The notes under the pieces: generated by a model
The model's input: the letters and a program-made list of their open reading frames with translations, nothing else
Databases searched by the model: none
What the model was told of the DNA's origin: nothing
In this document: piece after piece, positions 1 to 9,264 of the stretch
Layout: the number at the start of each line of letters is the position of its first letter
Numbering within the stretch: position 1 is the stretch's first letter
Position numbers and translations under genes: made by a program
Source: Xanthomarina maritima
GTDB lineage: Bacteria; Bacteroidota; Bacteroidia; Flavobacteriales; Flavobacteriaceae
Direction: 5' to 3'
Length of the DNA: 64,000 bases
Assembly (NCBI RefSeq): GCF_008084905.1
Contig: NZ_VSFC01000019.1
Coordinates: forward strand, 70,012-134,011

Positions 1-2871
1 TTTCCAGACTTGGTAACTACTATTCCAGTAAAACTAAAAGTGTTTTTAGGGTCTACTTCTGAAATAGCAACTAGCATGCAAGTAAATATTAATAGTGATA
101 ATATTATTACTTTACCTTTACCAGCAACTACAGACTCTAATCTTGCAACTGAAAACAGTTTTGATAATAATGTAATAGTTAATTCCTCTAATCTTACCGT
201 TAGTTTAACACATAACAATAATGGTAATCCTTCAGCTTTAGCCTATGTAGATTACATTTCTATAGAAGCTACTAGAGCACTAAATTTTGTTGGGAATCAA
301 TTTGCTTTCAAAAACAATGCAGTTACTCAGTTAACTGGAATAGGTCAATATAACATTACAAATACAGCACAAGTTTCAGAAATTTGGAATGTTACAGATA
401 TTTACAATGTTACCAATCTGGTAAATTCCAATAATGCTCCTAGCATTAGTTTTACTTCATCTCTTGGAGTCTTAAAAACTTATGTATTAGTTACACCTTT
501 AAATTATTTTGAGCCTCAAATAGGTAATATTAAAACGGTTACTAATCAAGATTTAAAAGGTACTATATTTCAAGATTCTCAAGGACAATTTAAAGATATT
601 GATTATTTAATTGTTACACCAAATGCTTTTAAAACACAAGCTGAAAGGTTAGCTCAAATTAACAGAAATGTTAATCAATTAAATGTAAAAGTTGTTTCTT
701 TAGATCAGATCTATTCTGAATTTAGTACAGGAAATCAAGATATTGGCGCTATTAGGAATTTTGTAAAATACATTTACGATAATGCTAGTACACCTAGTAA
801 AAGAATTAAATATGTTTGTTTATTTGGAGATGGCTCTTTTGATTATAAAGATAGAATTCCAAATAACACCAATTTTGTGCCTTCATGGCATGCTTACAGC
901 AGTTTTAATTTAACTAATTCGTTTATTTCAGACGATTTTTATGGAATGATGGACTCTAATGAAGGAGCAATGGATATATCTGATAAATTAGATATTGCTG
1001 TAGGTAGAATCTTAGCAGAGTCTTATCAAAGTGCTAAAGAGCTTGTAGATAAAGTAGAAAGGTACTATGTAGAAGCATCTTATGGTAGTTGGAGAAATAA
1101 CTTTGTTGTTATATCAGACGATGTAGATGAAACTTGGGAACAAGTACTTCAAGCAACTACAGATTCAATTGGTAATGCTGTTTCAGCTCAAAAACCTTTT
1201 ATTAATGTTACTAAAATACATTCTGATGCATTTCAACAAGAATCATCAGCAGGTGGAGATAGATATCCAACTGTTAATACAGCTATAAAAAACTCGTTAG
1301 AAACAGGTGCTTTGGTTGTTAATTACTTTGGTCATGGTGGAGAAGATGGGTTAGCACACGAACGTATTTTTGAAAAAACAGATGCACAAGAATTAAATAA
1401 TGTTTGTAAACTTAATTGTTTTGTAACAGTTACTTGTGAATTCACAAAATTTGATAACCCTTTGCGACCAACTGCAGGAGAATATACCTATTGGAATAAA
1501 GATGGTGGAGCCATAGGCTTAATTACAACTACCAGGCAGATATTCGTTAATGTAGGCGTTTCATTTAATACTATTTTAGAAGAATATTTGTTTTCTTATA
1601 GTGATAACGATAATTTCCCAGACAGCGAATACCCTAGTATGGCAGAAGCTTTAAGGCTAACTAAAATCGATCCTGCAATATCTAATGGAGGACAAAGAAG
1701 ATTGGTGTTTTTTATTGGTGATCCAGCTATGAAATTAGCATTTCCAAAACCCCATATTGTATTAACTAAAATAAACGATGCACCAATTTCAGGTGCTACA
1801 GATGTTCTACAGGCTTTAAGCCACGTAAAGCTTTCAGGTGAAGTAGTTGATTTATCAGGTAATGTTATAAGCGATTTTAATGGAGTACTTTCAACAACTA
1901 TTTATGATAAAAACATCCAGAGACAAACTTTAGGGAATGATGGTACAACAGATAGCGGTCAAGTAATTATTATGGATTTCGAGACTCTTGGCTCTATTAT
2001 TTTTAGAGGACAGTCTTCAGTTACAAATGGACAATTTGAAATTGAATTTGTTGTACCTAGGGATATTGGTATTCCAGTTGGTTATGGGAAAGTTAGTTTT
2101 TATGCAAAAAAAGACGGACAACTTTTAGATCATTCTGGAGCAAGTGTTAATCAAGTTCAAATAGGTGGATTAAATGAAAATGCCGAAGCAGATAATGTAG
2201 GACCAATAATAAACGCATACATGAACGACGAAAGTTTTGTTTCTGGAGGAATAACAAACAGTTCCCCAACTTTATTATTGAAATTACAAGACGATAATGG
2301 AATTAATACAGCTAGTGGTATTGGTCATGATATTGTAGGGATACTTGATGGTGACGAAGCGAATCCTTATGTTTTAAACGATTATTATCAGACTGAATTA
2401 GACAATTATCAAAGAGGTATAGTTAATTATCCATTAAGAGATTTAGAACCAGGATTGCATACATTATCTATAAAAGCGTGGGATGTTTACAACAATTCCT
2501 CTACTACAGAAATCCAATTTGTGGTTTTTGACGAGAATCAACAGTTGGTTATCGAAAATGTTTTAAATTATCCAAATCCCTTTGTTAATTACACAGAATT
2601 TTGGTTCAATCACAATAGTTCGGAGCCTTTAGACGTTTTAGTTCAAATATTTACTGTTACTGGAAAAATTGTTAGAACCTTAAGTGGTCAAACAAATACA
2701 GGTGAATGTTGTAATAATGGAGCCTCAAGTTTATCTAGAGAAATTATTTGGGATGGAAGAGACGATTTTGGAGACAAAATAGGAAAAGGCGTTTATATTT
2801 ATAAACTAACAGTCCGTTCGGCAACTTTAAATAAAACCGTAGAAAAAATAGAGAAACTTGTTATACTATAA
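1..2871 (+). CDS. porU: Type IX secretion system sortase PorU, C-terminal part (5' end outside the window)
   Basis: The reading frame is open from base 1, so the N-terminus lies upstream and at least 956 residues are visible. PorU is the cell-surface protease that removes the C-terminal signal of cargo secreted by the type IX system and attaches the cargo to the surface. The gingipain-like (C25) catalytic core is visible: YFGHGG with His near visible residue 445 and TVTCEF with Cys near residue 479. The C-terminal part is beta-rich and ends in a FlgD-like/T9SS-type domain (YPNPF, then WDGRDDFGDKIGKGVYIYKL). The next gene is porV, the usual neighbour. The identification rests on the catalytic motifs plus the porV context. 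Confidence 0.93.
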   Translation, partial: FPDLVTTIPVKLKVFLGSTSEIATSMQVNINSDNIITLPLPATTDSNLATENSFDNNVIVNSSNLTVSLTHNNNGNPSALAYVDYISIEATRALNFVGNQFAFKNNAVTQLTGIGQYNITNTAQVSEIWNVTDIYNVTNLVNSNNAPSISFTSSLGVLKTYVLVTPLNYFEPQIGNIKTVTNQDLKGTIFQDSQGQFKDIDYLIVTPNAFKTQAERLAQINRNVNQLNVKVVSLDQIYSEFSTGNQDIGAIRNFVKYIYDNASTPSKRIKYVCLFGDGSFDYKDRIPNNTNFVPSWHAYSSFNLTNSFISDDFYGMMDSNEGAMDISDKLDIAVGRILAESYQSAKELVDKVERYYVEASYGSWRNNFVVISDDVDETWEQVLQATTDSIGNAVSAQKPFINVTKIHSDAFQQESSAGGDRYPTVNTAIKNSLETGALVVNYFGHGGEDGLAHERIFEKTDAQELNNVCKLNCFVTVTCEFTKFDNPLRPTAGEYTYWNKDGGAIGLITTTRQIFVNVGVSFNTILEEYLFSYSDNDNFPDSEYPSMAEALRLTKIDPAISNGGQRRLVFFIGDPAMKLAFPKPHIVLTKINDAPISGATDVLQALSHVKLSGEVVDLSGNVISDFNGVLSTTIYDKNIQRQTLGNDGTTDSGQVIIMDFETLGSIIFRGQSSVTNGQFEIEFVVPRDIGIPVGYGKVSFYAKKDGQLLDHSGASVNQVQIGGLNENAEADNVGPIINAYMNDESFVSGGITNSSPTLLLKLQDDNGINTASGIGHDIVGILDGDEANPYVLNDYYQTELDNYQRGIVNYPLRDLEPGLHTLSIKAWDVYNNSSTTEIQFVVFDENQQLVIENVLNYPNPFVNYTEFWFNHNSSEPLDVLVQIFTVTGKIVRTLSGQTNTGECCNNGASSLSREIIWDGRDDFGDKIGKGVYIYKLTVRSATLNKTVEKIEKLVIL

Positions 2872-2887
2872 TAAAAATATATATTTG
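2857..2887 (+). promoter_or_regulatory. Candidate promoter for porV inside the 3' end of porU
   Basis: CTTG at 2857-2860 is followed after 19 bases by TATATTTG at 2880-2887. This fits the Bacteroidetes -33/-7 pattern (TTTG, about 19 bases, TAnnTTTG) with one mismatch in the -33 box. The -7 box ends 17 bases before the porV start codon. porV may therefore be transcribed both from upstream and from its own start. Confidence 0.5.
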
Positions 2888-2904
2888 TCAAATAATAAAA
2901 ATTT

Positions 2905-4131
2905 ATGAAGAAATCACTTTTAATGTTATCAGCATTCTTCTTTGCTGTCCAAATACAGGCCCAAACAGTTGTTATTCCCGATGAACCAGACTCACGAGTA
3001 ATAACTACAGGAGTTCCTTTTTTATTAATAGCATCAGATGCTCGTGGAGCTTCTATGGGAGATATGGGAGTTGCAACTTCTGTAGATGGGTATTCGCAAC
3101 AATGGAATGCCTCAAAATATGTGTTTTCAGAAACAAAACAAGGTGTTGCAGTTAGCTATACGCCATACTTAAGTAAGTTAGTAAACGATATCTTTTTAGG
3201 TAGTTTAACATATTTTAATAGATTAAACGAAAGAAGTTCTTTTTCAGCCAGTTTTAGATATTTTTCTCTAGGAGAAATAGAGTTTGTAGAATTTGAAGAT
3301 CAGACGCCTTTAATGAAAAGCCCTAACGAATTTACTTTTGGTGTATCATATGCCTTAAGACTTAGCGAACAATTTGGGATGGCAGTTAGTATGAATTATT
3401 TGAATTCCGATTTAAAAATTGATGATGGGACAGACACCTCAGCAGCAAGTACTTTTGGCGTGGATGTTTCTGGGTATTACCAAAGTGAAGAACAGGCATA
3501 TAATTCTTTTAATGGTAGAACCAGATTTGGATTTGCTATTCAAAATATAGGTCCAAAATTTAAGTACGACCAAGGAGGTCAAGAAAATTTCCAACCTACA
3601 ACCTTACGTTTAGGAGCTGGTTTCGACTTTATTTTAGACGATTTCAATAAAGTATCTGTAACAGGTGAAGTAACGAAACTTTTAGTACCAACGCCTCCAA
3701 TTACTGGTAAAGAATATGAATATGAGGACACTAACAGTAATGGGCAATATGATTCAGGGGAACCTAAAATATACTTAAATGATGTTATTATAGAAGGAAA
3801 AGATCCAGACGTAAGTTTTGTTAAAGGGATGTTTCAATCTTTTAGCGATGCACCAGGAGGGTTTAGCGAAGAAATGGAAGAATGGACTTGGGCATTAGGA
3901 GCAGAATATTCGTATCAAGATTCTTTTGCTTTTAGAGCAGGGTATTTTCATGAAAGTGAAGACAAAGGAGCCAGACAATTTTTTGCTATTGGCGCAGGAT
4001 TTACATATAATGTTGTAGGTATTGATTTATCTTATTTATTCTCAGCATCAAAAGTGCCAAGCCCATTAGAAAACACACTTCGTTTCTCTCTAACATTTAA
4101 TATAGACAGAGAAGCATATTCAGAATATTAA
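2905..4131 (+). CDS. porV: Type IX secretion system outer-membrane protein PorV (LptO)
   Basis: PorV is an outer-membrane beta-barrel that shuttles type IX cargo from the SprA translocon to the PorU sortase complex. The protein has 408 residues, a clear signal peptide (MKKSLLMLSAFFF, ending around AVQIQAQT) and many alternating hydrophobic/polar strands with aromatic-rich ends. It finishes in a typical barrel strand (LRFSLTFNID). The region after the signal, with TGVPFLLIASDARGASMGD, is characteristic of the PorV family. It lies 33 bases after porU and is followed by a strong terminator, so porU-porV form the end of a transcription unit. Confidence 0.93.
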   Translation: MKKSLLMLSAFFFAVQIQAQTVVIPDEPDSRVITTGVPFLLIASDARGASMGDMGVATSVDGYSQQWNASKYVFSETKQGVAVSYTPYLSKLVNDIFLGSLTYFNRLNERSSFSASFRYFSLGEIEFVEFEDQTPLMKSPNEFTFGVSYALRLSEQFGMAVSMNYLNSDLKIDDGTDTSAASTFGVDVSGYYQSEEQAYNSFNGRTRFGFAIQNIGPKFKYDQGGQENFQPTTLRLGAGFDFILDDFNKVSVTGEVTKLLVPTPPITGKEYEYEDTNSNGQYDSGEPKIYLNDVIIEGKDPDVSFVKGMFQSFSDAPGGFSEEMEEWTWALGAEYSYQDSFAFRAGYFHESEDKGARQFFAIGAGFTYNVVGIDLSYLFSASKVPSPLENTLRFSLTFNIDREAYSEY

Positions 4132-4154
4132 AATACAATCTAAAAACAAACATT

Positions 4155-4187
4155 AAAAACTATTGCCAATCGCAATAGTTTTTTTGT
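4155..4187 (+). terminator. Rho-independent terminator after porV
   Basis: A 12-bp perfect stem (4155-4166 with 4172-4183, containing ACTATTGC/GCAATAGT) has a 5-base loop and ends in a T run. It lies 23 bases past the porV stop and before cdd. Confidence 0.9.
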
Positions 4188-4226
4188 CTAAAATAGTATC
4201 AGTAACTTTAGGAATATTTAAAATAT

Positions 4227-4709
4227 ATGAAGGACATAAAAATTGAATCTATATTAACGGTTTACGATAATATTGAAGAACTACCAGAAGAAGTTTCGAA
4301 CTTAATGGATCATGCCATGTTAGCTAGAAAAAATTCGTATTCGCCATATTCCAAGTTTAGTGTTGGTGCAGCCATTTTATTAGATAATCATCAAATTGTT
4401 TTAGGAAGTAATCAAGAAAATGCCTCTTATCCATCTGGATTATGTGCAGAAAGAACAGCCATTTATTATGCAGGCTCGCAATTTCCTGAAGCAAAAATTT
4501 TAAAAATGGCCATCATTGCTGGATCAAGAATACATCAAACCATGACACCTATACCTCCTTGTGGCGCTTGTAGGCAAGCTATTGCAGAATATGAAGTAAA
4601 ACAAGATGCGCCTATTGAAATATATTTTATGGGAGAAACAGGAAAAGTAGTAAAATCTCATTCTTTAGCAAACTTATTGCCTTTAGTTTTTGATAAATCA
4701 GTTCTTTAA
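4227..4709 (+). CDS. cdd: Cytidine deaminase
   Basis: The enzyme deaminates cytidine and deoxycytidine to uridine and deoxyuridine in pyrimidine salvage; it is cytosolic. Its length of 160 residues fits the homotetrameric class with some N-terminal extension. The zinc and catalytic motifs are complete: CAERTA with Cys73 and Glu75, and PCGACRQ with Cys112 and Cys115. SPYSKFSVGAA near residues 38-48 is the conserved substrate-binding segment. The gene lies alone between the porV terminator and pdhA. Confidence 0.95.
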   Translation: MKDIKIESILTVYDNIEELPEEVSNLMDHAMLARKNSYSPYSKFSVGAAILLDNHQIVLGSNQENASYPSGLCAERTAIYYAGSQFPEAKILKMAIIAGSRIHQTMTPIPPCGACRQAIAEYEVKQDAPIEIYFMGETGKVVKSHSLANLLPLVFDKSVL

Positions 4710-4767
4710 CTAATTATTTGTAGCAAATTCATACTCTCTCATTAAATTTTACGAAATACAGTTTTTT

Positions 4768-4793
4768 CATTAGTAACTAATGTAGTATTTTTG
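4768..4793 (+). promoter_or_regulatory. Candidate pdhA promoter with a 15-bp palindrome
   Basis: TATTTTTG at 4786-4793 fits the TAnnTTTG -7 consensus and lies 28 bases before the pdhA start. Directly upstream, where RNA polymerase would span the spacer, is the perfect palindrome CATTAGTAACTAATG (4768-4782). This is a plausible operator; no regulator gene is adjacent. No clear -33 TTTG is seen. Confidence 0.4.
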
Positions 4794-4821
4794 TTATTCG
4801 TTTATTAAAGTAACGTAACCA

Positions 4822-5820
4822 ATGCAAAAAATAACAAAAGAAGTTTACCTTAAGTGGTATGAAGATATGTTATTCTGGAGAAAGTTTGAAGACAAACTAG
4901 CTGCCGTTTACATTCAACAAAAAGTTAGAGGATTTCTTCATTTATATAACGGTCAAGAAGCTATTCTAGCTGGAGCATTACATGCTATGGATTTGACTAA
5001 AGATAAAATGATAACAGCTTACCGTAATCATGTTCAACCAATAGGTATGGGAGTTGATCCTAAACGTGTTATGGCAGAATTATATGGAAAAGCTACAGGA
5101 ACCTCTCAAGGTTTAGGAGGTTCTATGCATATTTTTTCTAAAGAACACCGTTTTTATGGAGGTCATGGAATTGTTGGAGGACAAATACCTTTAGGTGCAG
5201 GAATTGCATTTGGAGACAAATATCATGGTAGTGATGCCGTTACTCTATGTTGTTTTGGAGATGGAGCTGCTAGACAAGGTTCTTTGCATGAAACTTTTAA
5301 CTTGGCCATGCTATGGAAACTTCCTGTTATCTTTGTATGTGAAAACAATGGCTATGCCATGGGAACATCAGTAGCAAGAACAGCCAATCATACAGATATT
5401 TGGAAACTTGGAAAAGGTTATGAAATGCCTTGTGGACCCGTAGATGGAATGAATCCGGTAAAAGTTGCTGAAGCCTTTGATGAAGCTATTCAACGAGCTA
5501 GAAGAGGAGAAGGACCAACATTTTTAGAATTAAAAACCTATAGATATCGAGGTCATTCTATGAGTGATGCTCAACATTACAGAACAAAAGAAGAAGTAGA
5601 AGAATACAAAAAAATTGATCCTATTATTCAAGTAAAAGATATTTTACTTGATAAGAAATATGCTACGGAAGCCGACATCAAAAAAATTGATAAACGTGTG
5701 AAAGATTTAGTAAACGAATGTGAAAAATTTGCTGAAGAGTCGCCTTATCCAGATAAAAATGTGATGTACGATGCTGTTTACGAGCAAAAAGATTATCCAT
5801 TTATTCAACATAAAATATAA
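4822..5820 (+). CDS. pdhA: Pyruvate dehydrogenase E1 component, alpha subunit
   Basis: This is the thiamine-diphosphate-binding alpha subunit of the E1 enzyme that decarboxylates pyruvate and passes the acetyl group to E2. The 332-residue length is normal. Visible motifs are YRNHVQPIGMG, GGSMHIF, GGHGIVGGQIPLGAG, the ThDP-binding GDGAARQG followed about 30 residues later by ENNGYAMGT, and the phosphorylation-loop-like RYRGHSMSDAQHYR. The E2 gene follows after 3 bases, so the two are one operon. The E1 beta gene is not in the window. Confidence 0.95.
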   Translation: MQKITKEVYLKWYEDMLFWRKFEDKLAAVYIQQKVRGFLHLYNGQEAILAGALHAMDLTKDKMITAYRNHVQPIGMGVDPKRVMAELYGKATGTSQGLGGSMHIFSKEHRFYGGHGIVGGQIPLGAGIAFGDKYHGSDAVTLCCFGDGAARQGSLHETFNLAMLWKLPVIFVCENNGYAMGTSVARTANHTDIWKLGKGYEMPCGPVDGMNPVKVAEAFDEAIQRARRGEGPTFLELKTYRYRGHSMSDAQHYRTKEEVEEYKKIDPIIQVKDILLDKKYATEADIKKIDKRVKDLVNECEKFAEESPYPDKNVMYDAVYEQKDYPFIQHKI

Positions 5821-5823
5821 GCT

Positions 5824-7443
5824 ATGGCAGAAATTATAAATATGCCTCGTTTAAGCGATACCATGGAAGAAGGTACTGTGGCTACTTGGTTGAAAAAAGT
5901 TGGAGATAAAGTTGAAGAAGGCGATATTCTTGCTGAAATTGAAACAGATAAAGCCACTATGGAGTTCGAATCTTTTCACCAAGGTGTTTTATTGCATATT
6001 GGTGTTCAAGAAGGAGAAACAACTAAAGTAGATGAGCTTCTTGCTATTATTGGAGAAAAAGGAGAAGATATATCTTCGTTGATTTTAAATTCTAAATCAA
6101 CAGAAAACAGTTCTGAAGATAAAGACACTTCTAGCAAAATTGAGACATCAAAAAAAGAAGACTCAAAGAATGAAGATAAAGCAGAACTACCTCAAGGAGT
6201 AACCATTGTAACCATGCCACGTTTAAGTGATACTATGGAAGAAGGTACGGTTGCCACTTGGCTTAAAAAAGTTGGAGATAATGTATCTGAAGGAGATATT
6301 CTTGCTGAAATAGAAACAGATAAAGCAACTATGGAATTTGAAAGTTTCCAATCAGGTACTTTATTGCATGTTGGATTGAAAGAAGGAGAGTCTGCAAAAG
6401 TAGATGCTCTTTTAGCTATTATTGGTCCTAAAGGAACAGATGTTTCAGATGTTACTAAAAATTTTAAAGCTGAAAATTCAACTGCTACAAGAGAAACTTC
6501 TTCACAAGAAAAGCCTTTAAAAGAAAAAGAGGAAATAAAAAAATCAGATGAAAAACAAGAAGTTTCAAGTTCAACTTCAAGTTCAGATTCTAGTAGAATA
6601 TTTATTTCTCCATTAGCTAAAAGAATGGCTGATGAAAAAGGAATTAATATTTCTCAAGTAAAAGGTACTGGAGAAAATGGTAGAATTATAAAACGTGATA
6701 TTGAAAACTTTACACCAGCAACTTCTTCTCAATCGGTTGGTAAATTTGTGCCAAGTGGGCAAGAAGATTTTGATGATGTAAAACACTCACAAATGCGTAA
6801 GGTAATTGCTAAACGTTTAGCAGAGTCTAAATTTACGGCACCACATTATTATTTAAATGTAGAGTTTGATATGGAGAATGCTATAGCGTTCCGTCAACAA
6901 TACAATACCTTACCAGACACCAAAATTTCTTATAACGATATAGTTGTAAAAGCCTGTGCTCTGGCATTAAAGCAGCATCCTCAAGTAAATTCTCAATGGT
7001 TTGACGACAGAATGCAGCTTAATAATCACGTGCATATTGGAGTAGCTGTAGCAGTTCCAGATGGTTTAGTGGTTCCTGTAGTAAAATTTGCAAACGAACA
7101 AAGTTTAACTCAAATTGGAGCTGCAGTAAAAGATTTTGCAGGTAAAGCTAGAAATAAAAAATTAACACCTCAAGAAATGGAAGGTAGTACCTTTACTATT
7201 TCTAATTTAGGGATGTTTGGAATTGAAAGTTTTACTTCAATTATCAACCAACCAAACTCAGCTATTTTATCTGTAGGAGCTATTGTGGAAAAACCGGTAG
7301 TTAAAAATGGACAGATAGTAGTAGGAAACACCATGAAATTAACCATGGCTTGCGACCATAGAACTGTTGATGGAGCAACTGGATCTGAATTTCTTTTAAC
7401 ATTAAAAGGATATATTGAAAACCCTGTGACGATGTTGGTTTAA
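5824..7443 (+). CDS. pdhC: Pyruvate dehydrogenase E2, dihydrolipoamide acetyltransferase with two lipoyl domains
   Basis: E2 forms the core of the complex and moves the acetyl group from lipoamide to CoA. The 539-residue protein has lipoyl domain 1 (about residues 1-80, lipoylated Lys43 in ETDKATMEFE) and lipoyl domain 2 (about 127-205, Lys167 in the same motif). A Ser/Glu/Lys-rich linker follows, then a peripheral-subunit-binding domain (about 258-297, ending GTGENGRIIKRDIENF) and the catalytic domain from about residue 310. The catalytic DHRTVDGATG motif has His512 and Asp516. The two lipoyl domains are strikingly alike, suggesting recent duplication or homogenisation. A terminator follows the gene. 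Confidence 0.95.
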   Translation: MAEIINMPRLSDTMEEGTVATWLKKVGDKVEEGDILAEIETDKATMEFESFHQGVLLHIGVQEGETTKVDELLAIIGEKGEDISSLILNSKSTENSSEDKDTSSKIETSKKEDSKNEDKAELPQGVTIVTMPRLSDTMEEGTVATWLKKVGDNVSEGDILAEIETDKATMEFESFQSGTLLHVGLKEGESAKVDALLAIIGPKGTDVSDVTKNFKAENSTATRETSSQEKPLKEKEEIKKSDEKQEVSSSTSSSDSSRIFISPLAKRMADEKGINISQVKGTGENGRIIKRDIENFTPATSSQSVGKFVPSGQEDFDDVKHSQMRKVIAKRLAESKFTAPHYYLNVEFDMENAIAFRQQYNTLPDTKISYNDIVVKACALALKQHPQVNSQWFDDRMQLNNHVHIGVAVAVPDGLVVPVVKFANEQSLTQIGAAVKDFAGKARNKKLTPQEMEGSTFTISNLGMFGIESFTSIINQPNSAILSVGAIVEKPVVKNGQIVVGNTMKLTMACDHRTVDGATGSEFLLTLKGYIENPVTMLV

Positions 7444-7484
7444 TGGAACTCATTTAGATATTAGCGAAGAATCTATTATATTAG

Positions 7485-7515
7485 AATCCTGCTTATACAG
7501 CAGGATTTTTTTTTA
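7485..7515 (+). terminator. Rho-independent terminator after the pdhA-pdhC operon
   Basis: The 9-bp stem AATCCTGCT/AGCAGGATT (7485-7493 with 7499-7507) has a 5-base loop and is followed by a run of T. Confidence 0.9.
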
Positions 7516-7539
7516 ACTTTAAAACTAATTTTTTTACCT

Positions 7540-8568
7540 ATGAATAAAATTTTATTTCTAATTTTTACAGGATTCATTCTATTAGGATGTAAATCATCAA
7601 CAGTTGTAATTAATAATGAAGATCCAAGTCAAAATATCATTCCAAAAGCATCTAAAAACGATGTTATAATCTCTTTATCAGATTCAAAAAAGAATCTATT
7701 AGCAACTTCTTTTGAGCTTAATGAAACCGTTTCATTTTTGGCTTCAGATGAATTACAAGGGAGAAATACAGGCACTGAAGGGATTGAGCAAGCAGCTGTT
7801 TTTATAGAGAATAAGTTTAAATCTTATCGACTACAACCATATTTTGAAACATATAGAGATTCATTTAAAATAGGAGAAAAGAATGCTTATAATCTGGTAA
7901 GTTTTCTAGAAGGTAAAGACCCGAATCTTAAAAATGAAATCATTATAATTGGGGCTCATTACGACCATATTGGTTATGGTAAAGTTGTTGAAAACGATTC
8001 TATTGCGAATGGAGCAAACGACAATGCTGCAGGAACAAGTTCAGTTTTGGCTATTGCAAAATATTTTTCTGAAGCAAAATCTAATGGAAGAAGCTTGATG
8101 TTTGTACTTTTTTCAGCAGAAGAAATGGGTTTATTAGGATCAAAACACTTAGCAGGTAAATTAAAAACAAAAGAGATTGATTTATACACCATGTTAAATT
8201 TTGAAATGATTGGAGTGCCTTTTACAGACAGAGATTATGTGGCATTTGTTACAGGCTATGACTTGTCTAATATGGCAGAAAAAATAAACGAATATGCTGG
8301 TAGTAATCTTGTTGGGTTTTCTGAAATTGCTAAACAATATCAACTGTTTAAAGCATCAGATAATCATCCTTTTTACGAAGCTTTTAATTTACCATGTCAA
8401 ACCATAGCATCCTGCGATTTATCTAATTATGACTACTATCATCATGTAGACGATGAAGCTGATAAATTAGATTATGCTCATATGGTGTCATTAATCAATA
8501 AAATGATCCCAGTTATTGAAATAATGAGTCATACTAAAACAAAAGAAATTGTTCTGTATGAAGAGTAA
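7540..8568 (+). CDS. M28-family zinc metallopeptidase, predicted lipoprotein
   Basis: This is a predicted aminopeptidase or carboxypeptidase anchored in the cell envelope. The N-terminus carries a short hydrophobic signal with a lipobox-like ILLGCKSS. The co-catalytic zinc site of the M28 family is visible: GAHYDHIG with His140, NGANDNAAGTSS with the bridging Asp161, AEEMGLLGS with Glu194/Glu195, and a final His in YYHHVDDEADKLD. The length of 342 residues is normal for a single-domain member. The following SDR gene overlaps its 3' end by 11 bases, so the two are probably co-transcribed. The natural substrate cannot be read from the sequence. Confidence 0.88.
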   Translation: MNKILFLIFTGFILLGCKSSTVVINNEDPSQNIIPKASKNDVIISLSDSKKNLLATSFELNETVSFLASDELQGRNTGTEGIEQAAVFIENKFKSYRLQPYFETYRDSFKIGEKNAYNLVSFLEGKDPNLKNEIIIIGAHYDHIGYGKVVENDSIANGANDNAAGTSSVLAIAKYFSEAKSNGRSLMFVLFSAEEMGLLGSKHLAGKLKTKEIDLYTMLNFEMIGVPFTDRDYVAFVTGYDLSNMAEKINEYAGSNLVGFSEIAKQYQLFKASDNHPFYEAFNLPCQTIASCDLSNYDYYHHVDDEADKLDYAHMVSLINKMIPVIEIMSHTKTKEIVLYEE

Positions 8569-9244
8569 AAACATAATTATAACAGGAACTAGTAGAGGAA
8601 TTGGATTTGAACTTGTAAAACTGTTTGCAAATCATGGGTATCAAGTGTTAGCACTTTCAAGAAATGATAATCCTGTAAAAAATCTTCAATTAAAAAATGT
8701 CACTTCTTTTTCTTTTGATTTAAGCGACAAATCCAGTTATAAAACAGTTGAAGAATTTATAAAAGAAGAGTGGCATCAAGTTGATATATTAATCAATAAT
8801 GCAGGAGCTTTATTAAATAAACCATTTGCCGAAACAACTTTTCTAGATTTTGAACAAGTTTATAAAACCAATGTTTTTGGTGTTTCAGAGATGATAAGAA
8901 CAGTCGTTCCTTTCATGAAAAAAGATAGTCATGTTGTAACAATAAGCTCCATGGGTGGTGTTCAAGGAAGTGTTAAATTTTCAGGATTGTCTGCTTATAG
9001 TTCAAGTAAAGCAGCTGTAATTACTCTTACCGAATTATTAGCTGAAGAATATAAAGAAATGGGTCCAAGCTTTAATGTTCTTGCTTTAGGTGCAGTGCAA
9101 ACTGAAATGTTAGAGGAAGCATTTCCTGGATATCAAGCTCCAATAACTGCACTTGAAATGGCAAATTATATTTTTGATTTCTCTTTAAATGGGCAAAAGT
9201 ATTTTAATGGTAAGTTGCTACAGGTTTCAAATTCTACACCTTAA
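8558..9244 (+). CDS. Short-chain dehydrogenase/reductase (SDR) family oxidoreductase
   Basis: This is an NAD(P)-dependent oxidoreductase with a Rossmann fold. Visible motifs are the cofactor-binding TGTSRGIG near the N-terminus, the structural NNAGALLN, the catalytic Ser in ISSMGG and the YSSSKAA motif with catalytic Tyr and Lys. The ATG at 8558 is chosen over an upstream TTG at 8549 because it places the Rossmann strand at the usual distance from the start; it gives 228 residues. It overlaps the M28 peptidase gene by 11 bases. The substrate is unknown. Confidence 0.88.
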   Translation: MKSKNIIITGTSRGIGFELVKLFANHGYQVLALSRNDNPVKNLQLKNVTSFSFDLSDKSSYKTVEEFIKEEWHQVDILINNAGALLNKPFAETTFLDFEQVYKTNVFGVSEMIRTVVPFMKKDSHVVTISSMGGVQGSVKFSGLSAYSSSKAAVITLTELLAEEYKEMGPSFNVLALGAVQTEMLEEAFPGYQAPITALEMANYIFDFSLNGQKYFNGKLLQVSNSTP

Positions 9245-9247
9245 TAA

Positions 9248-9264
9248 GAGTTACAATGTAACTC
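9248..9264. repeat. Perfect inverted repeat at the junction of two convergent genes
   Basis: GAGTTAC (9248-9254), a 3-base loop and GTAACTC (9258-9264) span the stop codon of the minus-strand DUF3124 gene and lie 4 bases past the SDR stop. It may stop transcription from both sides, but there is no T run. Confidence 0.45.
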
